A DNA stretch of 64,000 nt from Schizochytrium sp. CCTCC M209059 (Eukaryota; Sar; Bigyra; Thraustochytrida; Thraustochytriidae): positions 389,112 through 453,111 of the forward strand of contig KN805380.1 of assembly GCA_000818945.1 (NCBI GenBank), in the 5' to 3' direction. The notes below the pieces were generated by a model. The model searched no databases. It was not told the DNA's origin and was given only the letters and a program-made list of their open reading frames with translations. Both the position numbers and the translations under genes were made by a program. Below, in pieces: positions 40,170 through 51,967 of the stretch; the first letter of the stretch is position 1; each line of letters starts with the position of its first letter.

Positions 40170-40808
40170 TTAGGAGCCTTGGCAAGCCTGAACGGCAACT
40201 TCAGGTCGAACACCGTCCTTTTCATCGTCTTCCTTTTCATCCTTCCCCGACTCTTTGGCCGCCTTGGGCGCATTCTCTGACTCCTCTGCGCCGCCCTCGG
40301 GCTCTTTGCGCTTGTTTGAGTCATCGGGCTTGTCGGACTTCGTGTTGGGGATGATTCCTCTTGCCTTTTCGTTCGAGACGTGCTTTCGCGCCTCGATGAT
40401 TTGTGTCGCGGTTCTGGATTCCACGCAATGACCTCCGATCAGTTTTTCCGCGCGTGACGGCTCCGTGTCCTTTTCGCCCTTCAGGTCAGCCTCCTTGTCG
40501 TTGACGAGCTCTTCCGGGACCTTATTCTGCTCGTGCTCTTTGGCGGCTCCCTCGTCCTCCTTGGCGACCTGCTCTTGCTTTTCCTGCTCTTTCTCAGCTT
40601 CTTCCTTCTCCTCCTTCTCCTCCTCCTCCTTGCCCTGCTGCTCCTCTTGCACCTCTTGCGCCTCGCCCTCCTCCTGCGCCGTCTTCTCCGCCTCCTTGTC
40701 CTCCTTGTCCTTCTTGGCCGCCTTGGCGTTCTTCTTCCCGCGCGCGGCCGCCTTGGCGTCGCTCGCCTTGCGCGCCGCGCGCGTGCTCCTGCGCAGCTCC
40801 ACCGCCAT
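40170..40808 (-). CDS. Highly charged nuclear-type protein (basic N-terminus, acidic middle)
   Basis: A 212-residue protein. The frame extends to 41303, but the upstream part is an Arg/Ser-rich reading of GC-rich DNA; the ATG at 40808 gives MAVELRRSTRAARKASDAK, a typical basic nuclear start. Residues about 8-40 are Lys/Arg/Ala-rich, about 40-110 almost pure Glu/Lys/Gln (EEEEKEEKEEAEKEQEKQEQ), and the rest mixed charged with a small more normal patch (EKLIGGHCVESRTATQIIEARKHV in part). Basic-then-acidic charged proteins of this kind include HMGN-like and histone-chaperone-like factors, but I recognise no family. It sits at the end of the lysine-rich cluster yet lacks the shared 13-base motif, as far as I could see. 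Confidence 0.65.
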   Translation of the reverse strand: MAVELRRSTRAARKASDAKAAARGKKNAKAAKKDKEDKEAEKTAQEEGEAQEVQEEQQGKEEEEKEEKEEAEKEQEKQEQVAKEDEGAAKEHEQNKVPEELVNDKEADLKGEKDTEPSRAEKLIGGHCVESRTATQIIEARKHVSNEKARGIIPNTKSDKPDDSNKRKEPEGGAEESENAPKAAKESGKDEKEDDEKDGVRPEVAVQACQGS

Positions 40809-42194
40809 CGCGCCCGCGTACGCCTGCGTGTCCGCGCAGCGCCTGCCGCCGGCCCTCGCTCGCCTCCCCCGCGCGCCGGCGCCGCGCGAACCCGGACTGC
40901 CGCGCCGCCTCGGACTCGGCCTCGCGAGGCTCTGCTCTGCTCTGCTCTCTCTGCTCTGCTCTCTCTGCTCTCTCTGCCCGCCGCTACACAGTGTAGGGAG
41001 CGCGCACAGGACTAAGGCCTCGAGCAAGGGGCGGAGAACAAGCAGATAAGCGAGACGCGAGGCGCTGCGCCTTCGAGCGCGGAGGCGCAGCGGCAAGACG
41101 AGCAGCCGCGGCCGGGACTCGGCCTGCGCCGACCCGATGAACGGCCGCACTTGGCTCGCGCTGCGTCGAAGGGGAGGATCTTCTCCAAGCCCGGGACTCC
41201 TTCGTTCTGACGCGGACGCTGACGGCGCGGCTGCCTTGCATGCTGCCACTGTGGAAAGAGAGTGGGGGAGGAGAATGAAGAGAAAAGACCCCTGGCAAGG
41301 CACGGGCGGGGTCGAGCGGAGGCGAAGTCATGGCCAGCGTCGAGCATGGCGGCACCGAGCTCGCGCCGATCAGCCGCCATGGTCGTCGGCAGCGGTCTGT
41401 AGGACAGTCATCGTGCGAAGATCTGGTCTCCGGGCGCTGACGACGAGACGGTACCGCCACGGCCGCTCGTCGCCATGTTGCTCGGGCGTTGCTTCTTTGT
41501 CTCCTCGCCCACTGGCGCTGTTGATCCAGCCTTCTTGCCTTCTTGCGATCAGCATCATGACGGCGATGATGATGATGATATCCTGCGCGTCGACCAACGA
41601 CCGCTCCAGGCCGCGAGGCTCAGCCTTGGCTGCCGAATCGGCTCCGACGCTGACGGCCGACAAACAGACAGACAGATGGAGGCCTCCGTCGGCCGGCTGC
41701 AGCTGCGGCCGTCTCGCGAGTACCTACTACCTAGTCGAGACATAATTGTTGCCAGAGGCGACAGAGAAGCTCTGAGCGCATTGGCCGTTGATCGAGATTT
41801 TGACTGCGACAAGAGGAGCGAGACTCTTCGTCACAGGTTTTTCCAGAGTGTTCATGCATGCGCCTTGCAACGGGCTCCTTCCGAACCTTCTACTACGAAG
41901 CAATACCTTGCAGTGCAAACGCGATGCTCCTTGGGCTGTGCAAGGACTGATTCTTTCAGGATCCGGCAATGGGACGGGCAGAGACAGACTCTTTAATCCT
42001 TGACAGAAGACAGACTCTTCTGAAGTCCTTCTCGTCTCAAGCACGCTCAAAGAATGCTCGATTGCTTGCCGGAGAACGAACGCCCTGGCGTCGGCGACCA
42101 GCAAGAATATGAGCCGTAAACCTTCGGCTCGTGACCATACCGCATCCTATGCAGGCCACCATCGAGTGCACGCCCACCTGAGCTTCGCAGCAGA
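40809..42194. other. Intergenic upstream of the charged nuclear protein
   Basis: About 1.4 kb. Near 40929-40975 is a (CTCTG)n-like run. 41.8-42.19 kb may hold further decayed pieces of the pseudogene that follows, but I could not align them. No intact gene. Confidence 0.5.
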
Positions 42195-43070
42195 AATGTC
42201 AAAAAGTGGAGTCTGCGGTGGATCTCTTGTATCGCGGACCTCTTCAAGAATACAGAGCTATTTGACGCAGAAAAGACGCTCATTTCGTCTTTACAGTCTG
42301 CAGATTCAACACAGCGTCCCACTGCGCTCGAGGCCTTGCGTCACGAAGCACTTCAGGTTGTGCCCGTAAGGTAGGCCTCCTGTGCCATTTGTCTTGACAC
42401 TTACTCCGTCAGCGAGGGCGTCTTTTGCGCCGATGATTACTTTACGCGCAAAGAGTGACTGAACGGGTCGGTACGTGAGGCTACTCAGCCGAATGCGCAC
42501 GTCAACGTACTACGAGACGGAAGCATGTGCTGTGTCACTTGAGACTGTGAGCTCCTCATCACGGAACATGCGATTGCATCCGCGGTTCCAAAGAAGGTCT
42601 TTGTAGCTCTGCTCGGCATAGTGCGCAAGCATTTGGAGCGAGACGCTGCTGTCAAACAACAGCGTCAGCTTCAGCGTCTTCTCAATGCAGCGCTTCGTAA
42701 GCATGGGCTAGACCTAACGACGCAGAATCACATCCGCACGATCCAGTATGAGATTCTCTCCATGTCGTGCCCCCGCGGTTCGGTGGTCTTTGCTGACTTT
42801 GCAGACTGCTGTGCTCCCAAATGTGGCACTTGCCCGTGCTTCTTTTGCACATGGTGCTTGAAGGACACAGGTGTTGACTCAGATGCTTGCCATCGCCACG
42901 TTGTGAGATGCAAAATAAAGCCTGCTGGAGAAACGGATCCTTTTCTTCAGCGATTTCGCTGTCGTGCAGCAGGCATGGGCTGAGCTTCGAGCGCAGCGAC
43001 TTCGTTACTACATGGCAAGGCGTGTTTAAGACGCAGGCGAACGTGTCAGCGTGCAGAGGAGATTGCGTCG
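42195..43070 (+). pseudogene. Decayed protein kinase / RING-IBR-like E3 ligase fragment
   Basis: One reading frame (codons starting at 42195) carries recognisable pieces in order. First is a kinase-domain end with 'ADSTQRPTALEALRHEAL' (subdomain XI pattern). Then comes a RING-like start 'CAICLDTYSVSEGVFC', and finally an IBR-like zinc region 'CCAPKCGTCPCFFCTWCL' with a later His-His-Val-Val-Arg-Cys. In-frame stops break it: TAG at 42372, TGA at 42456 where a zinc-ligand Cys is expected, and TGA at 42540. A CPRC-type Cys is Gly. A shift to the next frame near 42951 continues a helical Gln/Arg-rich tail (FAVVQQAWAELRAQRLRYY) to a TAA. The order kinase-RING-IBR suggests a kinase/E3 fusion protein of protists, now dead. 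An intron explanation does not remove all the lesions. Confidence 0.7.
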
Positions 43071-43429
43071 CCTACTAACTCCGGACATTGTCGGCGACAA
43101 CTTTCGCTTCTAAAATGATTTCCATCTTCTGACTGACTGAAAATTAAGTTCTAGCATCGTTTGCGTCTCCTTGGGCCAAAAAGATATAGCGGGCCAAAAA
43201 GCTATATCTTTTTAGGTGATGCGGCAAAGGCTTCTGCAGTTGTCCTTGATTTTTTTTCCTTCCTGCATTATCTTCCTCGAGCGCGTGGCCTGTTCTGCCT
43301 CGGCTTGGCCCACTTCAGCTGCTATTTGTGGCTTGGCTGGAGCAATACTGTTTTTTGATCCCTCTTCTATTTTTAACATCAAGAAATCAAGTGCAGGAAA
43401 TAAAAAGTAAGAAAGATGATTTTGTTCAC
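43071..43429. other. Intergenic between pseudogene and POLR1A 3' end
   Basis: AT-richer, with a short imperfect direct repeat GGGCCAAAAAG(A/C)TATA at about 43172 and 43191. No gene seen. Confidence 0.6.
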
Positions 43430-46400
43430 TCAGGCACGTCCCTTGTTGGGCACGAGCAGGTCGAAAGCGCCAGTGCCTGTAGTAAGAAGCTGGCCCAAAC
43501 AGAGACGAGAAGATGCAGATGCTAGTGAGTCGGACTCACCCTCGAGCGCCGCAGCCATGAGGAAATTAGTACTTGTCTCAAACGTCATGCGCACAAAGGG
43601 CGAGGAGGAACTATCAATGCCGCCGCGGTTCAGAGCGCGGTAATCACCCTCGTACGTCATGTAGTCAGCCACGAGACCAAGATGACGCTCATCGACACCG
43701 ATGCCGTAGACGCCAAAGACACCCTTGACCTCATTCACAATGGCAGCGCGCGCCGCCTCCACGCCGTACGTCTTGAGCCAGGCGCCGACGTCGTTCGAAC
43801 GGATGCGATTCACATCCACCTTGTCAGAGAGTGCCCAGGCCTCGAAAAAGTTGCATCCGTCCGTCTGGATCGAGAGCTCTTTGCTCTCGCCCTTTGCCTC
43901 AACCACGTAAGAAGCCTGGATACCCGGGGTCGCGCGGACCACAGACTCGCGTGCGACCTCCTCGGCAATGCCAACAAGAAGGATTTTCTTTTGCATCGCC
44001 TTAAAGCGAAGCTTCACCTCGAGTCGCGCCGCACGCTTTCCCGTCTTGCTCTCGTTCGAGTACTCGCACGAAACAAAGAAATTATGCCGCAGCATGCTAT
44101 CCGGAACCTTTACAGGGTAGCCACGCACGGCGCTCCGCTTCGTGCGGTTCTTGCTCACCGTCACGCGCTTTGCGGGCTTTTCTTCGCCGTCCGAAGCTCC
44201 CGAATCTGACTCGCTGCCCAGGGCCGACGTCTCCGTGGTCCTGCCGCCACCACGCGCGGCCGAGCTCAAACTCGATCGGCTGTTGTCCGAGTCGCTGGCG
44301 CTATCGTCATCCGATCCAGACTCCTCCGCGTCCACATCGTCGTAGCCGTCCATCTCCTTCTTGCGGCCCAAGCGCAACGTATCGTTCTCGCCACGCTCAC
44401 CGGCACCCTTGGCTTCGGCCTCTTCTTCACGCTCGTCCTCCTCGTCGTCCTCGTCGCTGCCAACACCCACAGCGACCCTGCCGCCGGTCTCCTCCATGTC
44501 CAGCTCTTCCTCCTCGACGTTACCCTCGCTATCGTCCGCGGAGGCGCTACCTTGCTTCTTGAGGGCCTTCTTCTTGGTCTTCTTTCGCGCATCGCCGTCA
44601 GAGTCGCCAGAGTTGGCACGTCCTCGAGCATTGTTCGATGTGCTGGCCTCCTTGGCTGTCTCAGCCTTGGACTTGCTCACAGTACGCGCCACGCGCCGCA
44701 TCTCACGAATCATTGCCTTGGCTAGCTTTGGGGTAAATTCCATGCCAAAGCCAGCAGCAATCTCCTCAAGGTCCAGCGAAAACTCTTCGGCAATGCTGCC
44801 CAGCGGCTGAAGCCGCATCGTCAGCGTGTACTCGCGGTACCACTCACCCGAGCCTTGTTCCGTGCGAGAGAGCTCAGCAGCCTCCGCACCGTACGCCATC
44901 TGGCCCGTGCGACCTGATCGGCGGCACAGAGCCTCGCGGACCTCAATGCCGCCGTTCGCGCGCAAGAGCTCGGCGAGCTTGACGCGGTAGAGCGTCGCTC
45001 GAATCTTTTCACCGTCCTTTTGGTCGAGGCCCGGGCGTAGAGGCATCGCCATTGACGGCGTCTTGATGGACTTGGACGCAGTCATGAGCAACTCACGCAG
45101 ACGCGGGATACCCAGCGTCACGTTGCCGGCGCCGTGGCCGGCAAGATGAAAGGTGTTGAGGGTCATCTGTGTACTCGGCTCGCCAATGCTCTGCGCAGCG
45201 ATCACGCCAACATTCTCGCCTGGCGAGCACAGCGACTTTAGGTATTTCGTATAGACAAGCTTGCGCAACTGACTGGCTTCCGCCGACGATTTAAGAAGAC
45301 CATCCGGGTTCGAGGCCACGAAGCCATCAATCTTTGCCTGCAGACTCTCGCTGACCGAACCCAGATACATGTCCGGAGACAATTCCGCCATGACAGGGTC
45401 TGGGACGCGCCCAAAGACCATTTGCGTCCGCTCCGTTGCGAGCGGAATGCGAAAGATCTTCTTGTCGCTTGCAAACTGCACGTCCACACAACTCAACGTC
45501 TTGTGCGTCTTAACAATCTGACCCTTGTGAAGACCTGGAAGGAAGGCGGCCTCTGTCGTGGGCACGCCCTCTTCGCTGTTCGTGTCTTGCCGAGGTCGAC
45601 GCGCAAGGACTTCGCCTGTCGCAAAGAGCGGTACTTGGCCCGAAGCACTGCGAGACGCTTTTTCCAACGTCCGCTTGACGCGCTTGTGCCATGTAGGCGC
45701 CTCGGTAAAGTTAATGCCCTTGTCGCCCGTCTCCGCGTTGACGTTGAGCTCATGTGCGCCTGCTCCCACGCGCAGACGCTTCAGCAAAGCGCTTGCGTTC
45801 GTGTGCAAGAACCCAAGCGTGAAGTCGTCGCCGTGCAGATAGCTCGTGTTGAGCGCATCAAGACCGTCTCCACCGTAGGTGAACTGCACCACACCGCCAT
45901 CAGCCTGGCGCACCGTACGGTCGTACCCGATCGTGAGGTTCTCCAGGTGCTTGACGAGACACCGCTGCAGATATCCCGAACGTGCCGTCTTCACAGCAGT
46001 ATCAATGAGACCCTCGCGACCTGCCATGCAGTGAAAGTAGTACTCTTGCGGCCGCACGCCCGTCAAAAAACGATCACTCACGAAACCACCCGCGCGAGGG
46101 GTGGGGTCAAAGGCTGAAAAGCACGGAAGCGACTTGCCTGCAATCGTGCGTGGCACACGTCGACCTTCGAGCGCCTGCTGGCCCAGAGCGCAAGACACCT
46201 GCGAGTGGTTCACCAGAGATCCCTTTGCACCTGTAAACACCATCAGGGAAAAACAGTTGGCCGGAAAAGGCTTGCGCTGGCCCTTGGGCAGACACTCCTT
46301 GATAATCTCAGAAGTCACTGCGCTCGTCACTCCCTGCATGTTCGAATCCAGAATGGCTTCGTCGATGTCACCTTCGCCCTCCGAGCGAATACGTCGCTCC

Positions 46401-49400
46401 AGAGCGCGCGCAACCTCTTCGTTGCTCTTCGCTTCACCATCTTCGAGACCGGCAAACTCTGCAGAAAGCTCGACACCCTTGGCCACAGAGTCCCGAATGC
46501 GAGCCGTGCGGAACTCCTCGGCATCACGGTTCAATACGAGATCCTCAAGAGCACATGTATGTCCCCACTTTTGGGCGCAGTACGTGAAAAGCCGTCCGAG
46601 CGACGAAAGAAGCTCTCCAGCAGCGTTCGGTCCATACAATTCTGTTATAGCGTACCGTTGTTATTGACGTGGTTGTTTTTTGACGATTGATTTGCCCCCC
46701 AAATTCATCATTCGTTAGTCTCTCGCTGTTTGCACCCCCCCCTTTCCGTCCACATTCTTTGCCCACCCCCCAGCACAGAGCATGTCGGCGGCACGCGCCC
46801 AAAACCCCATCATCAATTTAAAGGAAACGATGAAGCGAATGTGAAATTCACATCCAGACGCATACCTGCCCTTGTTCATGTGCGGACAACTGAAAAGAGC
46901 CTCGTAATCGAAGGCGAGACAAGAACTAAAAGAGGTCCTTGCTGCGCTCTCGGGCTCATCCCTTGTGTCCGTGTCACTCCCTCACTCTCTTGTCCCCAAC
47001 CATATCATATATCCTGTGACGTACCGTAAACAGAGTGCACGAGACCGTGCTTGGAGGCACCGAATTGCGCCTTGTCAAGAATACCCGTGCAAAGCTCACC
47101 CTTGCGAAAGACAACTCGCGTTTGTCCGAGCTTTCCATCCTCTTCGCCCACGAGCTTAATGGCGCGCAGCTCCTCAGCGCTCATATCCTCCGGATTGGGC
47201 TCCGGATAGACCTTCCAGGCGTTGGCAGGCGTCTTGGTCTTGCCAGGCCCCATCGTCATGAGCTGATCGGGGTCTGTGGTGCCCACGAGATGCATGAGGA
47301 TTGTGGAAATGACCTGCTTGCCGCTCCACATGGCCTTTGGCTTGAGAATACACGGCGGCTGCAGCTTGATCTCGGGAGACCTCGACTTCATCGCGCTGCA
47401 TGCTTCGACGAGCATTTGTGTGTACTCCTCGCGGGTCAAAAATGTGTTTTGCTTGGTGAGCATGACGCCCATATCGACGTGATCCTGGATAAGACCGCGC
47501 AGCGGCTCGCCATCTGTCGTCGAGCAGTACTGGTGGTTCGTGTATGCGACCTCGTACGCTTCTGCGCGACAGAGCTCGGACTGCGGAAGATGCAGGTTGA
47601 TCTCGTCACCGTCGAAATCAGCATTATAAGAGTTGCAGTTGGCGTAATGGAGCCGAATGGTTTGCATCGCCTCGTTGTTGATGACGCGCACTTTGTGCGC
47701 CATGAGCGAAGGCTTGTGCAGGGTCGGCTGACGGTTCGCGAGCATAATGTCACCAGAACGGACGTGACGCCAGACCTTCATCTGCCCGTGCAGTGAGAGC
47801 GGCGCATGAGCGCGATTCTGCTCCTGCAAAAATACGCCGTCATCCGTCCCGGGACGAGCGCGCGACGCGCGCACCGCTGCGTCCTCTGCAAGCTTCATCG
47901 AGTGCAGATTATTCATCTTCTCGGCAAGCTCTTCGCGCTGGCGCTCCGTGCGGCGCGAGAGATCAATCATGCGGCCGTTCTCGTCCTCGAGATAGGCAGC
48001 GCCTGGGTAATTTTCCATGCCATTGCGGACCATTTTCGATAGTTCGTCTACGTTCCAGCTCGTCACGGGTTCGCGATAGCTGAGCTTGCGGGCGAAGCGG
48101 ACAGGAAGACCAACCTCGTCCGTGCCAATGTACGGATCTGGCGAAATGACGGAGCGCGCGGCGTAGTTGACACGCTTACCCATCATGTTTTGCCGGAAAA
48201 GGCCCTCCTTCTTTTCAAGTCCCTGGCGCACGCCCGGCGGCGGATCACGTGTATTGACCTTGGATGAGTCCAGGTACCCGTTAACAGCTTCCTGGAGTTG
48301 GACCCACTGGTTCAACGCCATGGTCAAGGTGTCTTCGTCCATGCCACCAAGTTTGGCCGGCTCGTTACCGCTAGCTTCGCCGTTCTTGTTTGCCTTGTTC
48401 ATGTTCTTCTTCTTGGACCTACTCGCCTTCTTCTTCTTGGACCTTTTTTGCTCGCCCTCGTCGCTCGACGAGTCGTCGTCGCTGTCGTCATCAGAGGAAG
48501 AAGACTCGTCAGAAGACGAGTCATCTGGTCCAGCCGTGACTTCGGACTCTGCAAAGAGCATGCGAAGCTTTTCGTCCGCTTTGATGATCGAACTGAGCGC
48601 CGTGTTTTGCGTATGCTCAAACGTGTTGTCTGCCATACGGGCTGGGGGGCGGAAACGGGAGGGCGGCACAGCCAATGTCTGGCAAAAAAAGGCCGTGTAA
48701 CCTAGCGCGTTAGTGCCACCGCGGACACGAGACCAAATGCGGTTGCACAGAGCACTCTCGGCCCTCCACAGCGCCTTGAGTTGATCCTGCACCTCGGAGG
48801 GGTGCACGTAGACCTCGCCACTCGGGTTCGCGTCATTACTGTCGCTCTCTGATGCGGATGTCGACGGGACAACTGGCGCGGCAGCCTTTTGCTCAACCTC
48901 GGCCATTTCCGTGTCGCTATCATTGTCGCTGCCATCCTGCTCGTTGGAGAGACCGGAGACGACGTCCTCGACGCGATGCACCGCGGGCGCCGAGGTCTGG
49001 CCGCGTTTCCCGCCGCTACTCATGGGCGTTCGAAAGATTTTAATGTAGCCATCCTTGCGGTACTTGTGCGCGGGCACATGGCAGGAATGGCACACAGGGG
49101 GCTGGGCCTTCATGAAGTCCTTGACAACAGAGCGCCACAGGGAACGAGACTGCATGTGCATTTGCACACGAGGCTTGCGAGAGGCGCCGACCTTGGCGCG
49201 ATTGGCCTCGGCCTCGAGGAGCGCCGCATTGAGTGTTTCCTGCGCAGCTGCTTCGTGCTTTGCAAGCACGCGGTCCATGTGCGACATTTTGTCATCAATG
49301 GCTGCTTTGCGTTTGGAGCTGCCAAAGACACCAATGGCGTTCAATTCGGCATCAAGATTGCTAGCCTCCTCGTACAAATTCGCCTCGCAGAGCAAGAGCT

Positions 49401-49800
49401 TGACGCGCGTTACGCGAACCTCGTGTCGTGCCATACGAAAGTGCTTGCAGATGGGGCACATCATTTTGATGAGCTTGAAGAGGGTGGGGAACAGCAACGG
49501 GTTGTATACCGGGACGCAAAGCTCGATGTGCCCCAAATGGCCGGGGCACTGCATGGAGTCTAGACCGCACGTGGGGCACTTGCCGTGCTCGCGTTCGGTG
49601 GGTCCGAGCGCGAGATCGTAGAGTCCGTTCTGGACGGGGTTATTGAGCGCGTCGTACGAGTCTCCATTCGTGATGCGCTTCACGCTCAGCCTGCCGATTT
49701 CCTCTGGCGTGAAGAAGCCAAAGGCGACCTCGCCCACCTCTTGCAGCATGGCGAACCGCCCGGAGGTGCTCTCGGGCGGGATCTCGCTGGAGAAGCTCAT
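43430..49800 (-). CDS. POLR1A: RNA polymerase I largest subunit (two exons)
   Basis: Catalytic subunit that transcribes the 35S/45S rRNA precursor in the nucleolus. Exon 1 is 49800-47025 and exon 2 is 46641-43430; joining them gives 1995 residues. I start at the ATG at 49800 (MSFSSEIPPESTS); the open frame upstream is a reading of the (CGAG)n tract. Exon 1 carries the clamp zinc site 'CPTCGLDSMQCPGHLGH' and the catalytic NADFDGD with Asp728, Asp730 and Asp732 holding the active-site Mg2+. Exon 2 carries the bridge helix ('GREGLIDTAVKTARSGYLQR') and trigger loop ('GVIAAQSIGEPSTQMTLNTF', about 1403-1430). Two acidic insertions stand out: a Ser/Asp-rich stretch then Lys-rich tract in exon 1 (about 48.38-48.53 kb) and about 170 Glu/Asp/Ser-rich residues in the jaw (about 1590-1760), matching the position of the pol I DNA-mimicking loop. 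Confidence 0.96.
46642..47024 (-). other. Spliceosomal intron in POLR1A (383 bases)
   Basis: Coding strand: TTTACG|GTACGT at the donor and AACAG|AATTG at the acceptor. Splicing restores 'HSVYELYGPNAAG', the expected pol I sequence, with the Glu codon split after its first base. GT-AG, phase 1. Confidence 0.9.
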
Positions 49801-49803
49801 CTT

Positions 49804-49911
49804 TGCTCGCTCGCTCGCTCGCTCGCTCGCTCGCTCGCTCGCTCGCCACTCGCTTTCTTTCCTGCGCGCCCACTCGCGCGCTCGCTCGCGCGCTCGCTCG
49901 CTCGCTCGGGG
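49804..49911 (-). repeat. (GAGC)n-rich tract upstream of POLR1A
   Basis: Begins 4 bases before the ATG. The coding strand reads (GAGC/GCGA)n for about 42 bases, then is interrupted and resumes to about 49911. Same orientation relative to the gene as the (GAGC)n elements before three other genes. Confidence 0.8.
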
Positions 49912-50198
49912 TCTGCCCTGGCTGACTGCTGGTCTGGCTGGCGCGGCGCGGGGCTGGCGCCTCGGCCGGGCCCTCGGGGATTGGTGGCGCGCCACGCTTT
50001 GCTCTCTTGCCTTGCCTTGCCTCGCCTTGCCTTGCCTTGCCTTGCCTTGCTTGGGTCTCTCTCTCTGTCTCTCTTGTCCTGTCGGGGGCAAAATTGACTG
50101 GCCCAGACAGGCCAGAGTTTTGCCCTCTGTCCATCAGAAAGTGGGTTCGGTTCGTGAGTGGGGTGCGTGGGTGGACCAATGACTGGAGGACGGATGAA

Positions 50199-50234
<36 letters not shown>

Positions 50235-50355
50235 AAGGAGAGAGGAAGAGAGAAAAAGGGAAAAGAAAAAAGCGTGTGGCCAATGTGCAAGGCGCGAAGA
50301 AAGAAACCGACATGTGGACAAATCGATGTTACAGGATTAGTGAGATAGAGGTGTC
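49912..50355. other. Intergenic between POLR1A 5' end and zinc-finger gene 3' end
   Basis: Holds a (CTTGC)n-like run at about 50008-50050 and an (ATG)n run at about 50199-50231. No gene seen. Confidence 0.6.
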
Positions 50356-51642
50356 CTAGGCGCTGTTCTCGCGCTTGTGAATCTTGAGATGACGCTTGAG
50401 CTCCGTGAGGCAGGCAAAGCTCTTGTCGCACGAGGCCACGCTGCAAGGAAAGGGTTTCTCCTTGCAGTGAACTCGTAGAACGTGAAGCTTGCAGTCTGCC
50501 TGGCGCACAAAGGACTTGTTGCACTTCGCGACGGGGCATTTCCACTTTTTCTCGCCAGAGTGATGGTTCTTGATGTGGAGACTGAGCCCCTCGGAGGTTC
50601 GGTAGCCCTTTTTGCATCCAGGGTGGGAACACGGAAACGGGTTTTCTGAGCGGGAGTGAATCTTTTCGTGACTGCGAAGGCAGCCAACGGTAAAGAAGCC
50701 CTTCTTGCACGTCTTACAGACAAAGACGCGGCCGGCGTCTCCCAGATGGGTCCTCGCGTGCGTCTCCATGGTCCACTTCCATGCAAATCGCCGTTTGCAG
50801 CCCGGGAATGAACACTCAAAGCGAAGGGGTTTGTTTGACCCCTTCTTTTGTATCTTGGATAGAAGCTCCTGGTCGTGAGACTCTGTTGCATCCGAGCTTG
50901 GTGTTGAGACGCCGGCCTCGAGCTGATTGCCTGCACGAGGTCGTTTCTTCTTATTTGGGTCCTCGGGCATACTCGGCAGGGCGCCATCGGGCGCGGGTGT
51001 GGCCGTTTGCCCCATAAAGAGGCCTTGGGCGCCGAGCTTGTCTGTACGGACTCTCAGCAGGTCTGCAATCGATTTACTTGCCGATTCACCAACGCTCAGT
51101 GTGCGCCGACTTGAAGCATCACTTGTGGTGTCTTTGGAGCCTTGTTGCAAATCCGTGAGAGCACCCGAAGGCGCTCTATTCTCGGTCCCCATGACGCGAG
51201 GCGATTGCATTGTCATAGCTTTTGTGTTCAGAGAGGCTTGAGGTCTCGAGACGAGCACAGGCTGCGCGGCAGACGCGCCCATGGGGTACGCGAGCATGCC
51301 ACCGACGCCGAAGGGATGTTGCGGTGCTTGCAGCGAAGGGGTTTGCTGCTGCTGCTGCTGCTGCTGCTGTTGTTGTGACTGCTGCTGCTGATGGTGCGGC
51401 TGTTGTGTGCTCTGGCTAAAGGAATTCATTGGCGCATATACAGTTTGTGGCTGGCCATGCTGCGCGTTGTTTCCGTTCTGCATGGCTTGTTGGTATGCAA
51501 TGGTTGCAAGCGGTTGCTGTTGGTTCTGATAGAATTGTTGTTGTTGTTGTTGTTTTTGTTGCTGCTGCTGGTTTGGGTAGAATTGAGGTTGCTGTTGTTG
51601 TTGCTTTTGCTGTTCATTTTGCAGATACTGTTGTTGTTGTTG

Positions 51643-51684
<42 letters not shown>

Positions 51685-51915
51685 ATTTATTGACCACGGA
51701 CCAGCTTGCAAGTTCATGTTTGATGGTTGGTTGGGCCATCCCATAGCAGCTTGATATGTGGCGTTTGGGCCGACGGTACCCGGAGCAAAATTCTGCTGCA
51801 ACGGTTTCGGATCCGATGAGGCAAAAAGCTGTTGGTGCTGGTGGACAAATGTTGGCTGTTGGTGCTGGTAATAAGGCTGTTGCGGTTGTTGTTGCGGTTG
51901 TTGTTGTTGTTGTTG

Positions 51916-51967
<52 letters not shown>

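Noticed and set aside
42456..42458. TGA at a RING cysteine read as selenocysteine
   Set aside because: Another TGA, a TAG, a lost Cys and a frameshift nearby make a pseudogene much more likely; I saw no candidate SECIS element.
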